From positions 62,001 through 126,000 of the forward strand of contig QKCL01000069.1 of the NCBI GenBank assembly GCA_003246895.1: 64,000 nucleotides of DNA, given 5' to 3'. Source of the stretch: Spirochaetota bacterium (GTDB lineage Bacteria; Spirochaetota; UBA4802; UBA5550). Under the pieces are notes generated by a model, which did not search any database, was not told where the DNA came from, and worked only from the letters and a program-made list of their open reading frames with translations. How positions within the stretch are numbered: the stretch's first letter is position 1; every line of letters begins with the position of its first letter. Position numbers and translations under genes: made by a program. This document shows, piece after piece, positions 31,206 through 40,560 of this stretch.

Positions 31206-31234
31206 GACTCCCACTTTTGGGGGTCTTTTTTATT
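31206..31234 (+). terminator. Rho-independent terminator closing the 798aa-psd-lgt-like operon
   Basis: GACTCCCA (31206-31213), CTTT, TGGGGGTC (31218-31225), then a T-rich tract. Confidence 0.8.
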
Positions 31235-31325
31235 TCAAAATATTTCACATATAAAGTAAAAATATATTGATTTAAGAAATGAACATATTATAAAGAAATA
31301 TTTACAAAATATATCCGGTTAACAG

Positions 31326-32108
31326 ATGAATTTAAAAAGAGAAGCTTCCCGCTTAAAGAAAAAACTTACGCTGTATTTTTTGCTCATAGCCATTGTTTCA
31401 ATTTCTGTCAGCGCTGAAATAATTCTGGAATTCAGTTCAGGCAGATTCCGTGACGGAATAAGGCAGAATATTACAGTGTCTGTTAACGCAGTAGTGCCTG
31501 AAAAGTATCATAAAACCGTTGAAAATTCTCTTAAGGAAAATGAAATATTCAGTCAGGTATCTGATCTGCGCAACAGAATGATTCTTCTTCTTCTGGTCGT
31601 TTTCGCCTCAATCGTTGGTGCTTTCTTTATGTTTACAAAGGACATTGTTTCTCCAATGGACGGCATAGTTGAAGCGACCAAGAGGATTGCCGAGGGAGAC
31701 CTGACCGTTGATGTTCCCGTGATGTCTGACGATGAAATAGGGCAGATCGGAAAACTTATCAATGAAATGAATGTTAATCTTCAGGATATGATCATGCAGA
31801 TCAGGCAGGAGATCAGCCGTCATAAACTCAAGATACAGCAGGCAACAGATAAAATTAATGAATTCATACAGTATGATTCCGTGGGCAATATTATTGAGAA
31901 TAAAAAAATGAAGATTTCTGATTTCAGAAACATGATAAATCTCAGCGGAGATGTGCTGAAACTCCTGGAAGTTATGATGGTTGACCTTTCCGCGCTGGAA
32001 ACATTCGTTAAGATGTACAAGACATATGCGGCAAATACAGAAATAGAACAGATGGAAATAGAAAAAGCAATAGACAGCTATAATTCAGAAACCCGGGAAG
32101 GAGAATAG
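31326..32108 (+). CDS. HAMP-domain membrane protein without recognisable output domain
   Basis: Two TM segments; FTKDIVSPMDGIVEATKRIAEGDLTVDVPVMSDDEIGQIGKLINEMNVNL (HAMP), then coiled coil only. Confidence 0.75.
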   Translation: MNLKREASRLKKKLTLYFLLIAIVSISVSAEIILEFSSGRFRDGIRQNITVSVNAVVPEKYHKTVENSLKENEIFSQVSDLRNRMILLLLVVFASIVGAFFMFTKDIVSPMDGIVEATKRIAEGDLTVDVPVMSDDEIGQIGKLINEMNVNLQDMIMQIRQEISRHKLKIQQATDKINEFIQYDSVGNIIENKKMKISDFRNMINLSGDVLKLLEVMMVDLSALETFVKMYKTYAANTEIEQMEIEKAIDSYNSETREGE

Positions 32109-32113
32109 AGGCA

Positions 32114-32887
32114 ATGAGTTTTGAATACTGGTATATGTTTCCCCTTTCCATTGTTGTTGCAATTCTTGCGAATTCTTCGGGTTTTTCAGGGGGGGTTCTT
32201 TTTCAGCCGTTTTATAATCTTTTTCTGAATATTCCAATTCAGAATGCAGTTGCCACGGGAATTGCAACTGAAACAGTGGGGATGACCAGCGGTGCCATAA
32301 GGTATATCTACTATAAGATGGTTGATCTGCCTGTGGGGTTTACAATGGTAATGCTCACAATTCCAGGAGTGGTAATAGGCAACCATGCGCTTATTGTAAT
32401 AAATGAAAATGTTCTGAAGCTGGTACTCGGTTTTATTGTTCTTTTTGTGGCAACCATGCAGCTTGTTTATGCAATGAAAAGGACATTCGGCAAAAGGGAT
32501 AAGGTACCGGTTGAGGATATCTACCCGTTCATGTGGATTCCTATAGTGGGCGGATTCTTTTCAGCGTCATCCGGCACAGGTGTCTGTGAACTTGCCCAGC
32601 CTGTTCTTGAAAAGGGACTTGACCTGAAAACAAAAAAGTCAAATGCAACAGCCATACTTGTTGAGGCAACAGCAGACTGGGTTATAACAATCCTGAACCT
32701 CCATGCAGGTCTCATTATGTGGGAACTGTGGATATTCACAGGTTCCGGTGTAATAATAGGCGGACAGATCGGGCCGTATCTTTCCAAATATCTTCCGGAC
32801 CGTCTCCTGAAGATTGTATTTTCACTATCTGTTGTAGTAATAGGAATTTTTTACATATTCAAGGGGATTAAATGGCTGGTTTCCTGA
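32114..32887 (+). CDS. TauE/SafE family permease
   Basis: SSGFSGGVLFQPFYNLFLNIPIQNAVATGIATETVGMTSGAIRY... VGGFFSASSGTGVCELAQPVLEKGL. Confidence 0.85.
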   Translation: MSFEYWYMFPLSIVVAILANSSGFSGGVLFQPFYNLFLNIPIQNAVATGIATETVGMTSGAIRYIYYKMVDLPVGFTMVMLTIPGVVIGNHALIVINENVLKLVLGFIVLFVATMQLVYAMKRTFGKRDKVPVEDIYPFMWIPIVGGFFSASSGTGVCELAQPVLEKGLDLKTKKSNATAILVEATADWVITILNLHAGLIMWELWIFTGSGVIIGGQIGPYLSKYLPDRLLKIVFSLSVVVIGIFYIFKGIKWLVS

Positions 32888-32888
32888 A

Positions 32889-34580
32889 ATGGTTCTGATA
32901 CACTTTTTATCAACCCCCGGCGGACTTGCCATACTTCACTTCGGCCAGGTACTGCTTTTTTCCATGATGTTTTATATACTCGCTGCAGAGTACTGGCGTA
33001 CCAGAAACGGTAACCTTATATACAAGCTCGTAGCATCCGGTTCCATTACCCTTATAAATATTGCAACAATGATAATATTTATAACGGATGCACTCTATGG
33101 TATCAGTTTAAGTGACAGATATTTTCCCCTTATTTTTAATTCTCTCTTTATTATAATAGTCCTTGCCCTTTCAAGGGCCTTTGTCTATGAATTTGTTTCG
33201 AAGAAGGAGAGGTTCAGCCGTATAATAAAGTATTCCATGGTTTTATCAGTGGTACTTTACGGGGTAATGCAGTATTACTGGTCCGGAATATACAGGCCGG
33301 GCATGAAGCTTCTTACCTCTCCAATTCAGCTATTATATTCACTGTTTCTTCTTTTGGTTCTTGTTTTTTCTATTGTATATATAATCAGGTTCAGAAAAAC
33401 ATACAGGTTCAGGCTGGTTACAGCATTTTCATCAATTGCAGCGGTTCAGCTTATACATGTATATGCCTCTGTTTCGGGTGATATTAATTATGTCTTTCTG
33501 CTTTTAAAATCTGCACTTCCCATTATTGTCCCTGTCATGTTTACAAGTGTTGTATTCAAGGAACTTATAGAGAGTGTTGTGCTAATGGTGGACAGACTTA
33601 ACAGGACGCTTGAACACCAGAAGAATCTTGTTTTTGAACTTATAAGGATGGGGTCGGAGCTTTCCGATATGTCAGATGAACTGGTCAGGGGAGCCATGGA
33701 CGGCTGGACAAAACTTTCAACTGTAGTGGAAATTCTTCACCGGCAGATGAATGAGAGTGACAATCTTATCCTTATGTCCAAAAATTCTTTGAAAGGTTTT
33801 GATGAACTTAAAACCCGGGATTTTTCAGACAAAATAAGGGATATGGGAAGAATCGCTGAAAGTGTAAGAGAGAAAAAGAAAAGAGGCTCTGAGACAGAAT
33901 CGGAAAAACTTAGTGAAGTAAACTCAGTAGAAAAAGCGCTAAGTGACTTTGAAGAAGCAGGACAGGCGGTTGTTCTACTGAAAGGATCCTTTCCTCTGAT
34001 AAATGATGCCCTTTCCGAGATAAATGATATTGCCGACAGAACGAATATGCTTTCACTTAATGCATCTATTGAAGCCGCAAGAGCAGGGGAACAGGGAAAA
34101 GGGTTTGCGGTGGTCGCAGAGGAGATAAGCAGGCTTGCTGAAAATTCAATTTCAGGTTCCAGAAACGTCAGGGAAAGAGTTACGGATATTATAACCGGAC
34201 TGAACAGAATTACAGGCAGACTGGAGGAGTCAGTTTTTCATATGAGGGCGGGGCTCGATAAAATCAGGACTCTGTTTGAAAATGGAAATGGTGATGAGTA
34301 TAATAAATTTGACGAGATTGAGGAAAAACTGACTGCCGGCTACAGGGAGTTTGACGAAACTCTGAACAGAATCTACAGGGATACAAAGAGTACCGGAAAT
34401 ATTGTTGATAAAAACAGGGGTCTTGCGGAGGATATGAAAAACAAGATCAGTGAACATATCAGAAATATTGAAACAATTGCCGGAATAAGTGATACCCTGA
34501 ACGACCTGATAAATGAACTGAATGCCAAGGCAAATGACATGATTGCCTATGCCGGTGAACTTGAAGGAATAAGGGCATAG
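32889..34580 (+). CDS. Methyl-accepting chemotaxis protein with 7-TM N-terminal region
   Basis: [49 protein letters not shown] hairpin; about seven hydrophobic helices before it. Confidence 0.88.
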   Translation: MVLIHFLSTPGGLAILHFGQVLLFSMMFYILAAEYWRTRNGNLIYKLVASGSITLINIATMIIFITDALYGISLSDRYFPLIFNSLFIIIVLALSRAFVYEFVSKKERFSRIIKYSMVLSVVLYGVMQYYWSGIYRPGMKLLTSPIQLLYSLFLLLVLVFSIVYIIRFRKTYRFRLVTAFSSIAAVQLIHVYASVSGDINYVFLLLKSALPIIVPVMFTSVVFKELIESVVLMVDRLNRTLEHQKNLVFELIRMGSELSDMSDELVRGAMDGWTKLSTVVEILHRQMNESDNLILMSKNSLKGFDELKTRDFSDKIRDMGRIAESVREKKKRGSETESEKLSEVNSVEKALSDFEEAGQAVVLLKGSFPLINDALSEINDIADRTNMLSLNASIEAARAGEQGKGFAVVAEEISRLAENSISGSRNVRERVTDIITGLNRITGRLEESVFHMRAGLDKIRTLFENGNGDEYNKFDEIEEKLTAGYREFDETLNRIYRDTKSTGNIVDKNRGLAEDMKNKISEHIRNIETIAGISDTLNDLINELNAKANDMIAYAGELEGIRA

Positions 34581-34617
34581 GTGCTGATAAAAAATAGTTA
34601 ATGTGACATAAAAAAGT

Positions 34618-34647
34618 TTGACAATAAGCATATATTGAAGGTATTTA
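34618..34647 (+). promoter_or_regulatory. Possible promoter immediately upstream of pyrB
   Basis: TTGACA (34618-34623), 18-nt spacer, TATTTA (34642-34647); ATG at 34654. Confidence 0.3.
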
Positions 34648-34653
34648 TTTGTT

Positions 34654-35592
34654 ATGAACACGTTAAAAATGAAAGACCTGCTTGATACTGATCTTTTGTC
34701 TTCTGATCAGATTCTTCTCATTTGCGAAACAGCAAAATATTTTAAAGATGTTTTTACCCGGTCAGTAAAGAGTGTTCCTGTTCTTCGGGGTAAAAATGTC
34801 TGTACACTTTTTTTTGAGCCATCAACAAGAACAAGGCTAAGCTTTGAGTTAGCAGCAAAAATGCTTTCCGCAAATATTATAAATGTCCCTGTTTCTGCTT
34901 CGAGCGTTGTAAAAGGTGAATCGCTCATTGATACTGCTCATACACTTGAGTCAATGGGTGCTGATTATATCGTTATGCGTCACGAGGTTTCCATGGCGCC
35001 AAATTTTCTGGCAAAGAACGTCAAGGCATCTGTAATAAATGCCGGAGACGGAAATCATGCCCACCCAACTCAGGCAATGCTCGATACATTTTCAATAATA
35101 GAAAAGAAAAAATCTCTGGAAGGGCTCCACATCGGTATTGTAGGAGATGTTCTTCATTCCAGGGTAGCCAGATCGGATATCATGGCATTCAAAAAACTAG
35201 GTGCCAGAGTAACTCTCTGCGGCCCCACAACACTGGTTCCAGATGAATTCAGGCAGTTTGGGGTAGAAATCTGTCACAGCATCGACGAGGTTCTTTCGGA
35301 CCTTGATGTAATAAATCTTCTCAGAATTCAGAAGGAGAGACAGAAAAGCGGACTCTTCCCTTCCATAAGGGAATATAACCACCTGTTCTCGCTCACAGAG
35401 AAAAGATTTAAAAAATGCAAGAAAGATGTGATCGTAATGCATCCAGGCCCAATAAACAGGGGTGTTGAGCTGGACGACGCAGTTGCTGACGGACCGAATA
35501 CAATCATAAACGAACAGGTAACAAATGGTGTGGCTGTCAGGATGGCGGTGTTCTATCTTCTTGCGGGCGGCAAGCCCTTTGAGAACAGTTGA
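34654..35592 (+). CDS. pyrB: Aspartate carbamoyltransferase catalytic subunit
   Basis: FFEPSTRTRLSFELAAKML, NAGDGNHAHPTQAMLDTFSI, HPGPINRGVEL. Confidence 0.97.
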   Translation: MNTLKMKDLLDTDLLSSDQILLICETAKYFKDVFTRSVKSVPVLRGKNVCTLFFEPSTRTRLSFELAAKMLSANIINVPVSASSVVKGESLIDTAHTLESMGADYIVMRHEVSMAPNFLAKNVKASVINAGDGNHAHPTQAMLDTFSIIEKKKSLEGLHIGIVGDVLHSRVARSDIMAFKKLGARVTLCGPTTLVPDEFRQFGVEICHSIDEVLSDLDVINLLRIQKERQKSGLFPSIREYNHLFSLTEKRFKKCKKDVIVMHPGPINRGVELDDAVADGPNTIINEQVTNGVAVRMAVFYLLAGGKPFENS

Positions 35593-35617
35593 TATTTCAT
35601 AAAGAGGATAACGGCAT

Positions 35618-36910
35618 ATGGCTCTCATAATAAAAAATGGAAGAGTAATTGATCCACTTTCCGGCACAGACGGCTTTCTGGCCATCAAATGTGAAAATGA
35701 CAGAATAACGGACATTTCAGAAAAAATTGATATTTCAGAAGGAGATACTGTAATCGATGCACAGGGATGTGTTGTTCTTCCAGGACTAATCGATATGCAT
35801 GTGCACTTCAGGGAACCGGGCCGTGAGGATGTTGAAACAATTATCGGAGGAGCCAGGGTTGCTGCAAAATCCGGTTTTACCTCTGTCTGCCCCATGCCCA
35901 ATACAAGTCCGGTCATAGATAACCAGGCTCTGGTCAGATTCATAAAGATGGAAGCTGAAAGAGGTCTGGTGAATGTTTTTCCTGTGGCAAAAATCACAAA
36001 AGGCGGAAAGGGTGAGGAGATCTCCGAAATGGGGGAGCTCATCAATGCCGGAGCCGTTGCTTTTTCAGATGATGGAAACACTGTAATGAATTCCCTTGTA
36101 ATGAGGAGGGCACTGCAGTATTCCAAAATGTTCAATGTGCCGCTGCTTTCGCATTCCGAGGACGAGGAGCTGGTTGACGGCGGAGTCATGAATGAAGGTT
36201 TAAATTCGGTCAAGCTTGGCATAAAGGGTATCCCAAATGAATGTGAAGAAGTTATAGTTTCAAGAGATATACTTCTGGCAAAACTTACCGGAGGCAGAGT
36301 TCATGTCTGTCATATGTCATCGGGAGGTTCAGCCGAACTTGTTAAATTCGGAAAGGAGAGAGGAGTCAATGTAACATGTGAAACCGCTCCTCATTATTTT
36401 GCCCTTAATGACAGCGCGGTTGAGGAACAGCTTTCCATGGCAAAAATGAATCCTCCCCTGAGATCTGAAGAGGACAGGCTTAAAATAATAGAGAATCTTA
36501 AATCCGGTGTCATAGATGTTATTGCAACAGATCACGCACCTCATGCTCTTCATGACAAAAATCAGGAGATAAACTATGCTCCCTTCGGAATAGTTGGGCT
36601 GGAAACAGCAGTTCCGCTTATTATAACTGTACTGGTAAGGGAAAACGGATTCACATACTTTGAAGCATTTGATAAGGTCACCTGTAACCCTGCACGAATC
36701 CTTGGACTTGACAGGGGCAGTCTTTCCGTTGGGGGACATGCGGATATAACAATAATAGATCCTGAAAAGGAAATTGAAATAAATGATTCGTTCTTTGTTT
36801 CAAAATGCAAAAATTCACCGTTCATGGGGAGAAAATTATACGGCCTCGTAATAAACACAATCTGTAACGGCCGTGTAGTATATGACAGCAAGAACGGTCT
36901 TGCCGACTGA
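35618..36910 (+). CDS. pyrC: Dihydroorotase
   Basis: GLIDMHVHFREPGREDVETIIGGARVAAKSGFTSVCPMPNTSPVID, ATDHAPH. Confidence 0.97.
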   Translation: MALIIKNGRVIDPLSGTDGFLAIKCENDRITDISEKIDISEGDTVIDAQGCVVLPGLIDMHVHFREPGREDVETIIGGARVAAKSGFTSVCPMPNTSPVIDNQALVRFIKMEAERGLVNVFPVAKITKGGKGEEISEMGELINAGAVAFSDDGNTVMNSLVMRRALQYSKMFNVPLLSHSEDEELVDGGVMNEGLNSVKLGIKGIPNECEEVIVSRDILLAKLTGGRVHVCHMSSGGSAELVKFGKERGVNVTCETAPHYFALNDSAVEEQLSMAKMNPPLRSEEDRLKIIENLKSGVIDVIATDHAPHALHDKNQEINYAPFGIVGLETAVPLIITVLVRENGFTYFEAFDKVTCNPARILGLDRGSLSVGGHADITIIDPEKEIEINDSFFVSKCKNSPFMGRKLYGLVINTICNGRVVYDSKNGLAD

Positions 36911-38898
36911 TGAAAGTGAAACAGTCATTCAACAGAATCATCTCAAGCAGTGAGACCGCACAGATTTTAGGCATATCTGTTTCATCGGTGAGAAACTGGG
37001 TTAAACACGGTTTTATAAGCTCCAGTTCCGAAAACGGTGATTCCAGATTCTTCATAAATGATGTGATGGAGCTGAAGGGCCGTATTGAGAGGGGGGAGCT
37101 GGAGAGGCTTAACAGCCGCGCCAACAAGATAAAGTCCAGCAGAACTTTTCTTCCCGATGAACTCTTTAAAAATTCAGAATCCAAAGTTCATGCCGAGAAA
37201 ATTGCAGATTATATCAGAATAAACAACCTTGACGTTGGACTTTCCATGTTTGTTCTTTCAATTAATCTTCTGAACCAGTCAGGTCTCTTAATGAGACATA
37301 ATCCTAATGAGTTTATTGCAGGAGATGTTATTTCGGAAGAATTTTCCGGAAACAGTGGAGTCATAGAATCCATCAATGCATGGAGGAGTTCCTTTTCTGA
37401 CTCTAGATATGATGACAGTGCCAATGAACTTCTTAATTTTCATATTCCCTATGAGGAGAATATTCTGGGCGCAATCTACCAGTCTGTGCTTCAGGAGGGG
37501 GAGAAATCCAAACTTGGTTCATACTATACTCCGGATTCAGTGGTTAATGGAATTATCGAGAGAATGTGCTGCGACAGTATATCCGGAAATTTTCTTGATC
37601 CATGCTGCGGTACAGGGCAGTTTCTCCTTTCATATGCGGGTCATACAGGGAAACCTGAAGAGGTTTACGGAATTGATATAGACCATACTGCTGTGAATAT
37701 AGCACGGATAAACCTGATTCTGAAGTTTCCGGAAAGGGACTTCTTCCCCAAAATATTCTGTAATGACTCACTTCAAAATTACAATGATTCACAGCTTTTC
37801 TGCAATATAGACTTACTCCCTAAATTTGATGTGATAGCCACAAATCCTCCATGGGGATACCATTACAGTACGCAGGAGAGGAGGAATCTTTCCTATTTCT
37901 TTAATGAAATTAATTCAGGAGAATCATTTTCCTACTTTCTGGTAAAAAGCATGAATATGCTTAAACATGGAGGAAGGCTTTCATTTGTTTTGCCTGAATC
38001 AGTTCTTAATGTCGATATACACTCCGATATCAGAAAGTATATTCTCGACAGATGTGCAGTGAAGAGAATTGAAATAGGCAGGAAGATCTTTAAAAAAGTT
38101 TTTTCATCTACTGTTATAATTGATATTAAAAATTCACCTGAAAAGGGAACTGTGAAGATTGTTAATTCGGGAAGGGCATACGATATTCTTCAGTCGAGAT
38201 TTGAAAAAAATAATAAAAATATCTTTGATATTCAGACGAGCCAATACGATGAGATTCTGATAAAAAAGGCATATGAGAAAAAACATATATTTCTTACAGA
38301 CACCAATGTCAGGTGGGGGCTTGGAATAGTCACCGGAGATAATACAAAATGGATAACTTCAGAACCTTCTGGTGAATCATATGAACCGATTATAAAGGGC
38401 AGGGACATTGTGCCATTCGGCCTGAAAAAGATTGAAAACTACATTGAATTTATGCCCGAAAGATTTCAGCAGTGTATTGCTGAAGAGGTATTCAGAAGTC
38501 CTGAGAAGCTCATATATAAATATATATCCGGCAGACTCGTCTTTACTTCAGATACCAGGGGTCATGTTACTCTTAACAGTGCGAATATTATGATTCCGGA
38601 AGTTGATGGAATTTCAATTTATTTCTATGAGGGCCTGTTTAACAGCAATTTATATAATTTTATTTTTGCCAGAAAGTTTTCCTCTGTGAAGGTCCTGAAA
38701 GGCCATCTCAAGGGACTTCCAATTCCTGTGGGTTTCAAAGCTTTTCATGACCGTGTTGTCGGACTGGTGCAGGAGATAAAGAGTTCAGAGGGTAATGAAA
38801 AATCAGATTTTATTTATGAACTGAATGAAGCGGTTTATGAATTTTTCAAATTCAGTAAAAAGGAGATTGAGTACATTGACTCAATCTCCGGTATATGA
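36910..38898 (+). CDS. N6-adenine DNA methyltransferase with N-terminal HTH domain
   Basis: SSSETAQILGISVSSVRNWVKHGFI (HTH); GSYYTPDSVVNGIIERM, FLDPCCGTGQFLLSYAG, DVIATNPPWGYHYS (NPPW); TRD-like C-terminus. Confidence 0.9.
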   Translation: MKVKQSFNRIISSSETAQILGISVSSVRNWVKHGFISSSSENGDSRFFINDVMELKGRIERGELERLNSRANKIKSSRTFLPDELFKNSESKVHAEKIADYIRINNLDVGLSMFVLSINLLNQSGLLMRHNPNEFIAGDVISEEFSGNSGVIESINAWRSSFSDSRYDDSANELLNFHIPYEENILGAIYQSVLQEGEKSKLGSYYTPDSVVNGIIERMCCDSISGNFLDPCCGTGQFLLSYAGHTGKPEEVYGIDIDHTAVNIARINLILKFPERDFFPKIFCNDSLQNYNDSQLFCNIDLLPKFDVIATNPPWGYHYSTQERRNLSYFFNEINSGESFSYFLVKSMNMLKHGGRLSFVLPESVLNVDIHSDIRKYILDRCAVKRIEIGRKIFKKVFSSTVIIDIKNSPEKGTVKIVNSGRAYDILQSRFEKNNKNIFDIQTSQYDEILIKKAYEKKHIFLTDTNVRWGLGIVTGDNTKWITSEPSGESYEPIIKGRDIVPFGLKKIENYIEFMPERFQQCIAEEVFRSPEKLIYKYISGRLVFTSDTRGHVTLNSANIMIPEVDGISIYFYEGLFNSNLYNFIFARKFSSVKVLKGHLKGLPIPVGFKAFHDRVVGLVQEIKSSEGNEKSDFIYELNEAVYEFFKFSKKEIEYIDSISGI

Positions 38899-39789
38899 TT
38901 ATTTTAAAGTGTTTGCGTCCAGGAATTCCATTACTTCAGGAAGTCTGTTTTTCCAGAAAGTCCATCCATAGTATCCTCCCTTGTTTTCGCTGTATGTTAT
39001 AGAATAGGATGAGGATTTTTTCTGAAGATGTTTCAGTTTAATAGCCATTATTCTGGACTGACCCGGTGTAAATGCGTCATTTTTTGTTCCGTGGAAAAGG
39101 AAGACCTTAACACCTGCCAGTTTTTCAGCTAGTTTGAGATTGTTATCGTCATTCTCCCATCTCTGTTTGTTTTTGTTATAATTTCCGTAAACGGATGCTA
39201 TCATGTTGCTGCTTGACATTATGGTAGGGTCATAGTATCCGGAGATTCCGGCCGCTGCCCCGAATGCATCGTACTTGGAAGCCATCAGTATTGCACCGTG
39301 GGCTCCTACTGTTACACCCATGATGGCAGTCTTGCCTTTCTCATATGCAAGTGAAAAATTTCTGTTCAGATAATTGACAAGAACTTCTCCTACAAAAACG
39401 CCCCCTGGAATTATATTCCACTTATAAGTGGTGTCATTGTAGTAACTTGTTTCATATAGTGATTTTTTCATGTTTGGACAGACTATTACAAAGTTGTATT
39501 TATCGGCAAGATACTCGATGGAAGTATTTGTTTCCCAGTCCCTTTCATTGCTGTTGTATGAGTGAAGTGCTATTATGGTTCTGATGTTTTCACCACGTTT
39601 GTAATTCTTCGGAAAATATATCTGAATGACAGCTGATGATGTTTCTTTACCATCTGAAACAGGAACAGATATATGTTTCAGCCATTTACCGGGAATGATT
39701 TCACCCTTGTATCTCATATCATGCGGGCGGGTTGTGGCGCATGAAATAATAAATGGAATTAATGCTAACAGAAAAAATGATTTTCTCAT
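38899..39789 (-). CDS. Esterase-like alpha/beta-hydrolase lipoprotein (triad appears degenerate)
   Basis: Lipobox FIISCATT; TIIALHSYNSNERDW; IMGVTVGAHGAILMASKYDAFGAAAGISG. Confidence 0.7.
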   Translation of the reverse strand: MRKSFFLLALIPFIISCATTRPHDMRYKGEIIPGKWLKHISVPVSDGKETSSAVIQIYFPKNYKRGENIRTIIALHSYNSNERDWETNTSIEYLADKYNFVIVCPNMKKSLYETSYYNDTTYKWNIIPGGVFVGEVLVNYLNRNFSLAYEKGKTAIMGVTVGAHGAILMASKYDAFGAAAGISGYYDPTIMSSSNMIASVYGNYNKNKQRWENDDNNLKLAEKLAGVKVFLFHGTKNDAFTPGQSRIMAIKLKHLQKKSSSYSITYSENKGGYYGWTFWKNRLPEVMEFLDANTLK

Positions 39790-39876
39790 TTTATAGACCC
39801 CGATTTTTCATAATTTAAAGAATATATATGATAAAATGCGAGTGAGTCAAGGAAATTTATTAGCTGCAGTCAATTA

Positions 39877-40560
39877 TTAGATGTAACCGGATTCCTTCAG
39901 GCTTGTGTATGCTGTGTTTGAAATGATTATGTGATCTATGAGTGGTATTCCCATTAATTTTCCTGCATCCATGAGCCGCCTGGTTGTTTCAATATCCTGT
40001 TTTGATGGGTCTGTGTTTCCTGAAGGATGATTATGGGCAACAATTATTCCTGCAGCACCTTCCCTTACGGCATCCCTGAATACTTCTCTGGGGTGAACAA
40101 GGGTTTCATTGATGGTACCTCTTGATACAAGACTTTTTCCCAGCAGTCTGTTTTTGTTGTTAACCGCCAGCACCCTGAACTCTTCTGTTTCAAGATTTGC
40201 AGTTTCAGGGAGAAGAAGTTTCCATACTGTGAGGGGAGAATCCAGTATATTTGATAATGGCTCTTCAACAATTGCCCTTTTGCCGAGTTCAAAAGCGGCT
40301 TTGAGTTTTATTGTCTTCTTGAGACCCATGCCTTTTTCTGAGGATATTTCATTGATTCCAGAACGGAGTATGGATCTAAGGCTTCCGTATTTTTCAATGA
40401 GGTTCCTTGAAAGAGTGATTACGTTTGATCCCTTTGTCCCTGTGCCTATCAGTATGGCAAGAAGTTCTGTATCTGACAGTTCCTGTACCTTCAAGCCGGA
40501 TTCAATTTTTGCATAGGGCATGGTTTGCTGAATAGGGAAATTATTCACTCTATTTCCCAT
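39877..40560 (-). CDS. radC: RadC family JAB-domain protein
   Basis: LSDTELLAILIGTGTKG, GIIVAHNHPSGNTDPSKQDIETTRRL, LIDHIIIS. Confidence 0.93.
   Translation of the reverse strand: MGNRVNNFPIQQTMPYAKIESGLKVQELSDTELLAILIGTGTKGSNVITLSRNLIEKYGSLRSILRSGINEISSEKGMGLKKTIKLKAAFELGKRAIVEEPLSNILDSPLTVWKLLLPETANLETEEFRVLAVNNKNRLLGKSLVSRGTINETLVHPREVFRDAVREGAAGIIVAHNHPSGNTDPSKQDIETTRRLMDAGKLMGIPLIDHIIISNTAYTSLKESGYI

Noticed and set aside
35197-36222. 341-aa minus-strand ORF across the pyrB-pyrC junction
   Set aside because: Antisense shadow of two well-supported genes; Ser/Pro-rich composition typical of such shadows
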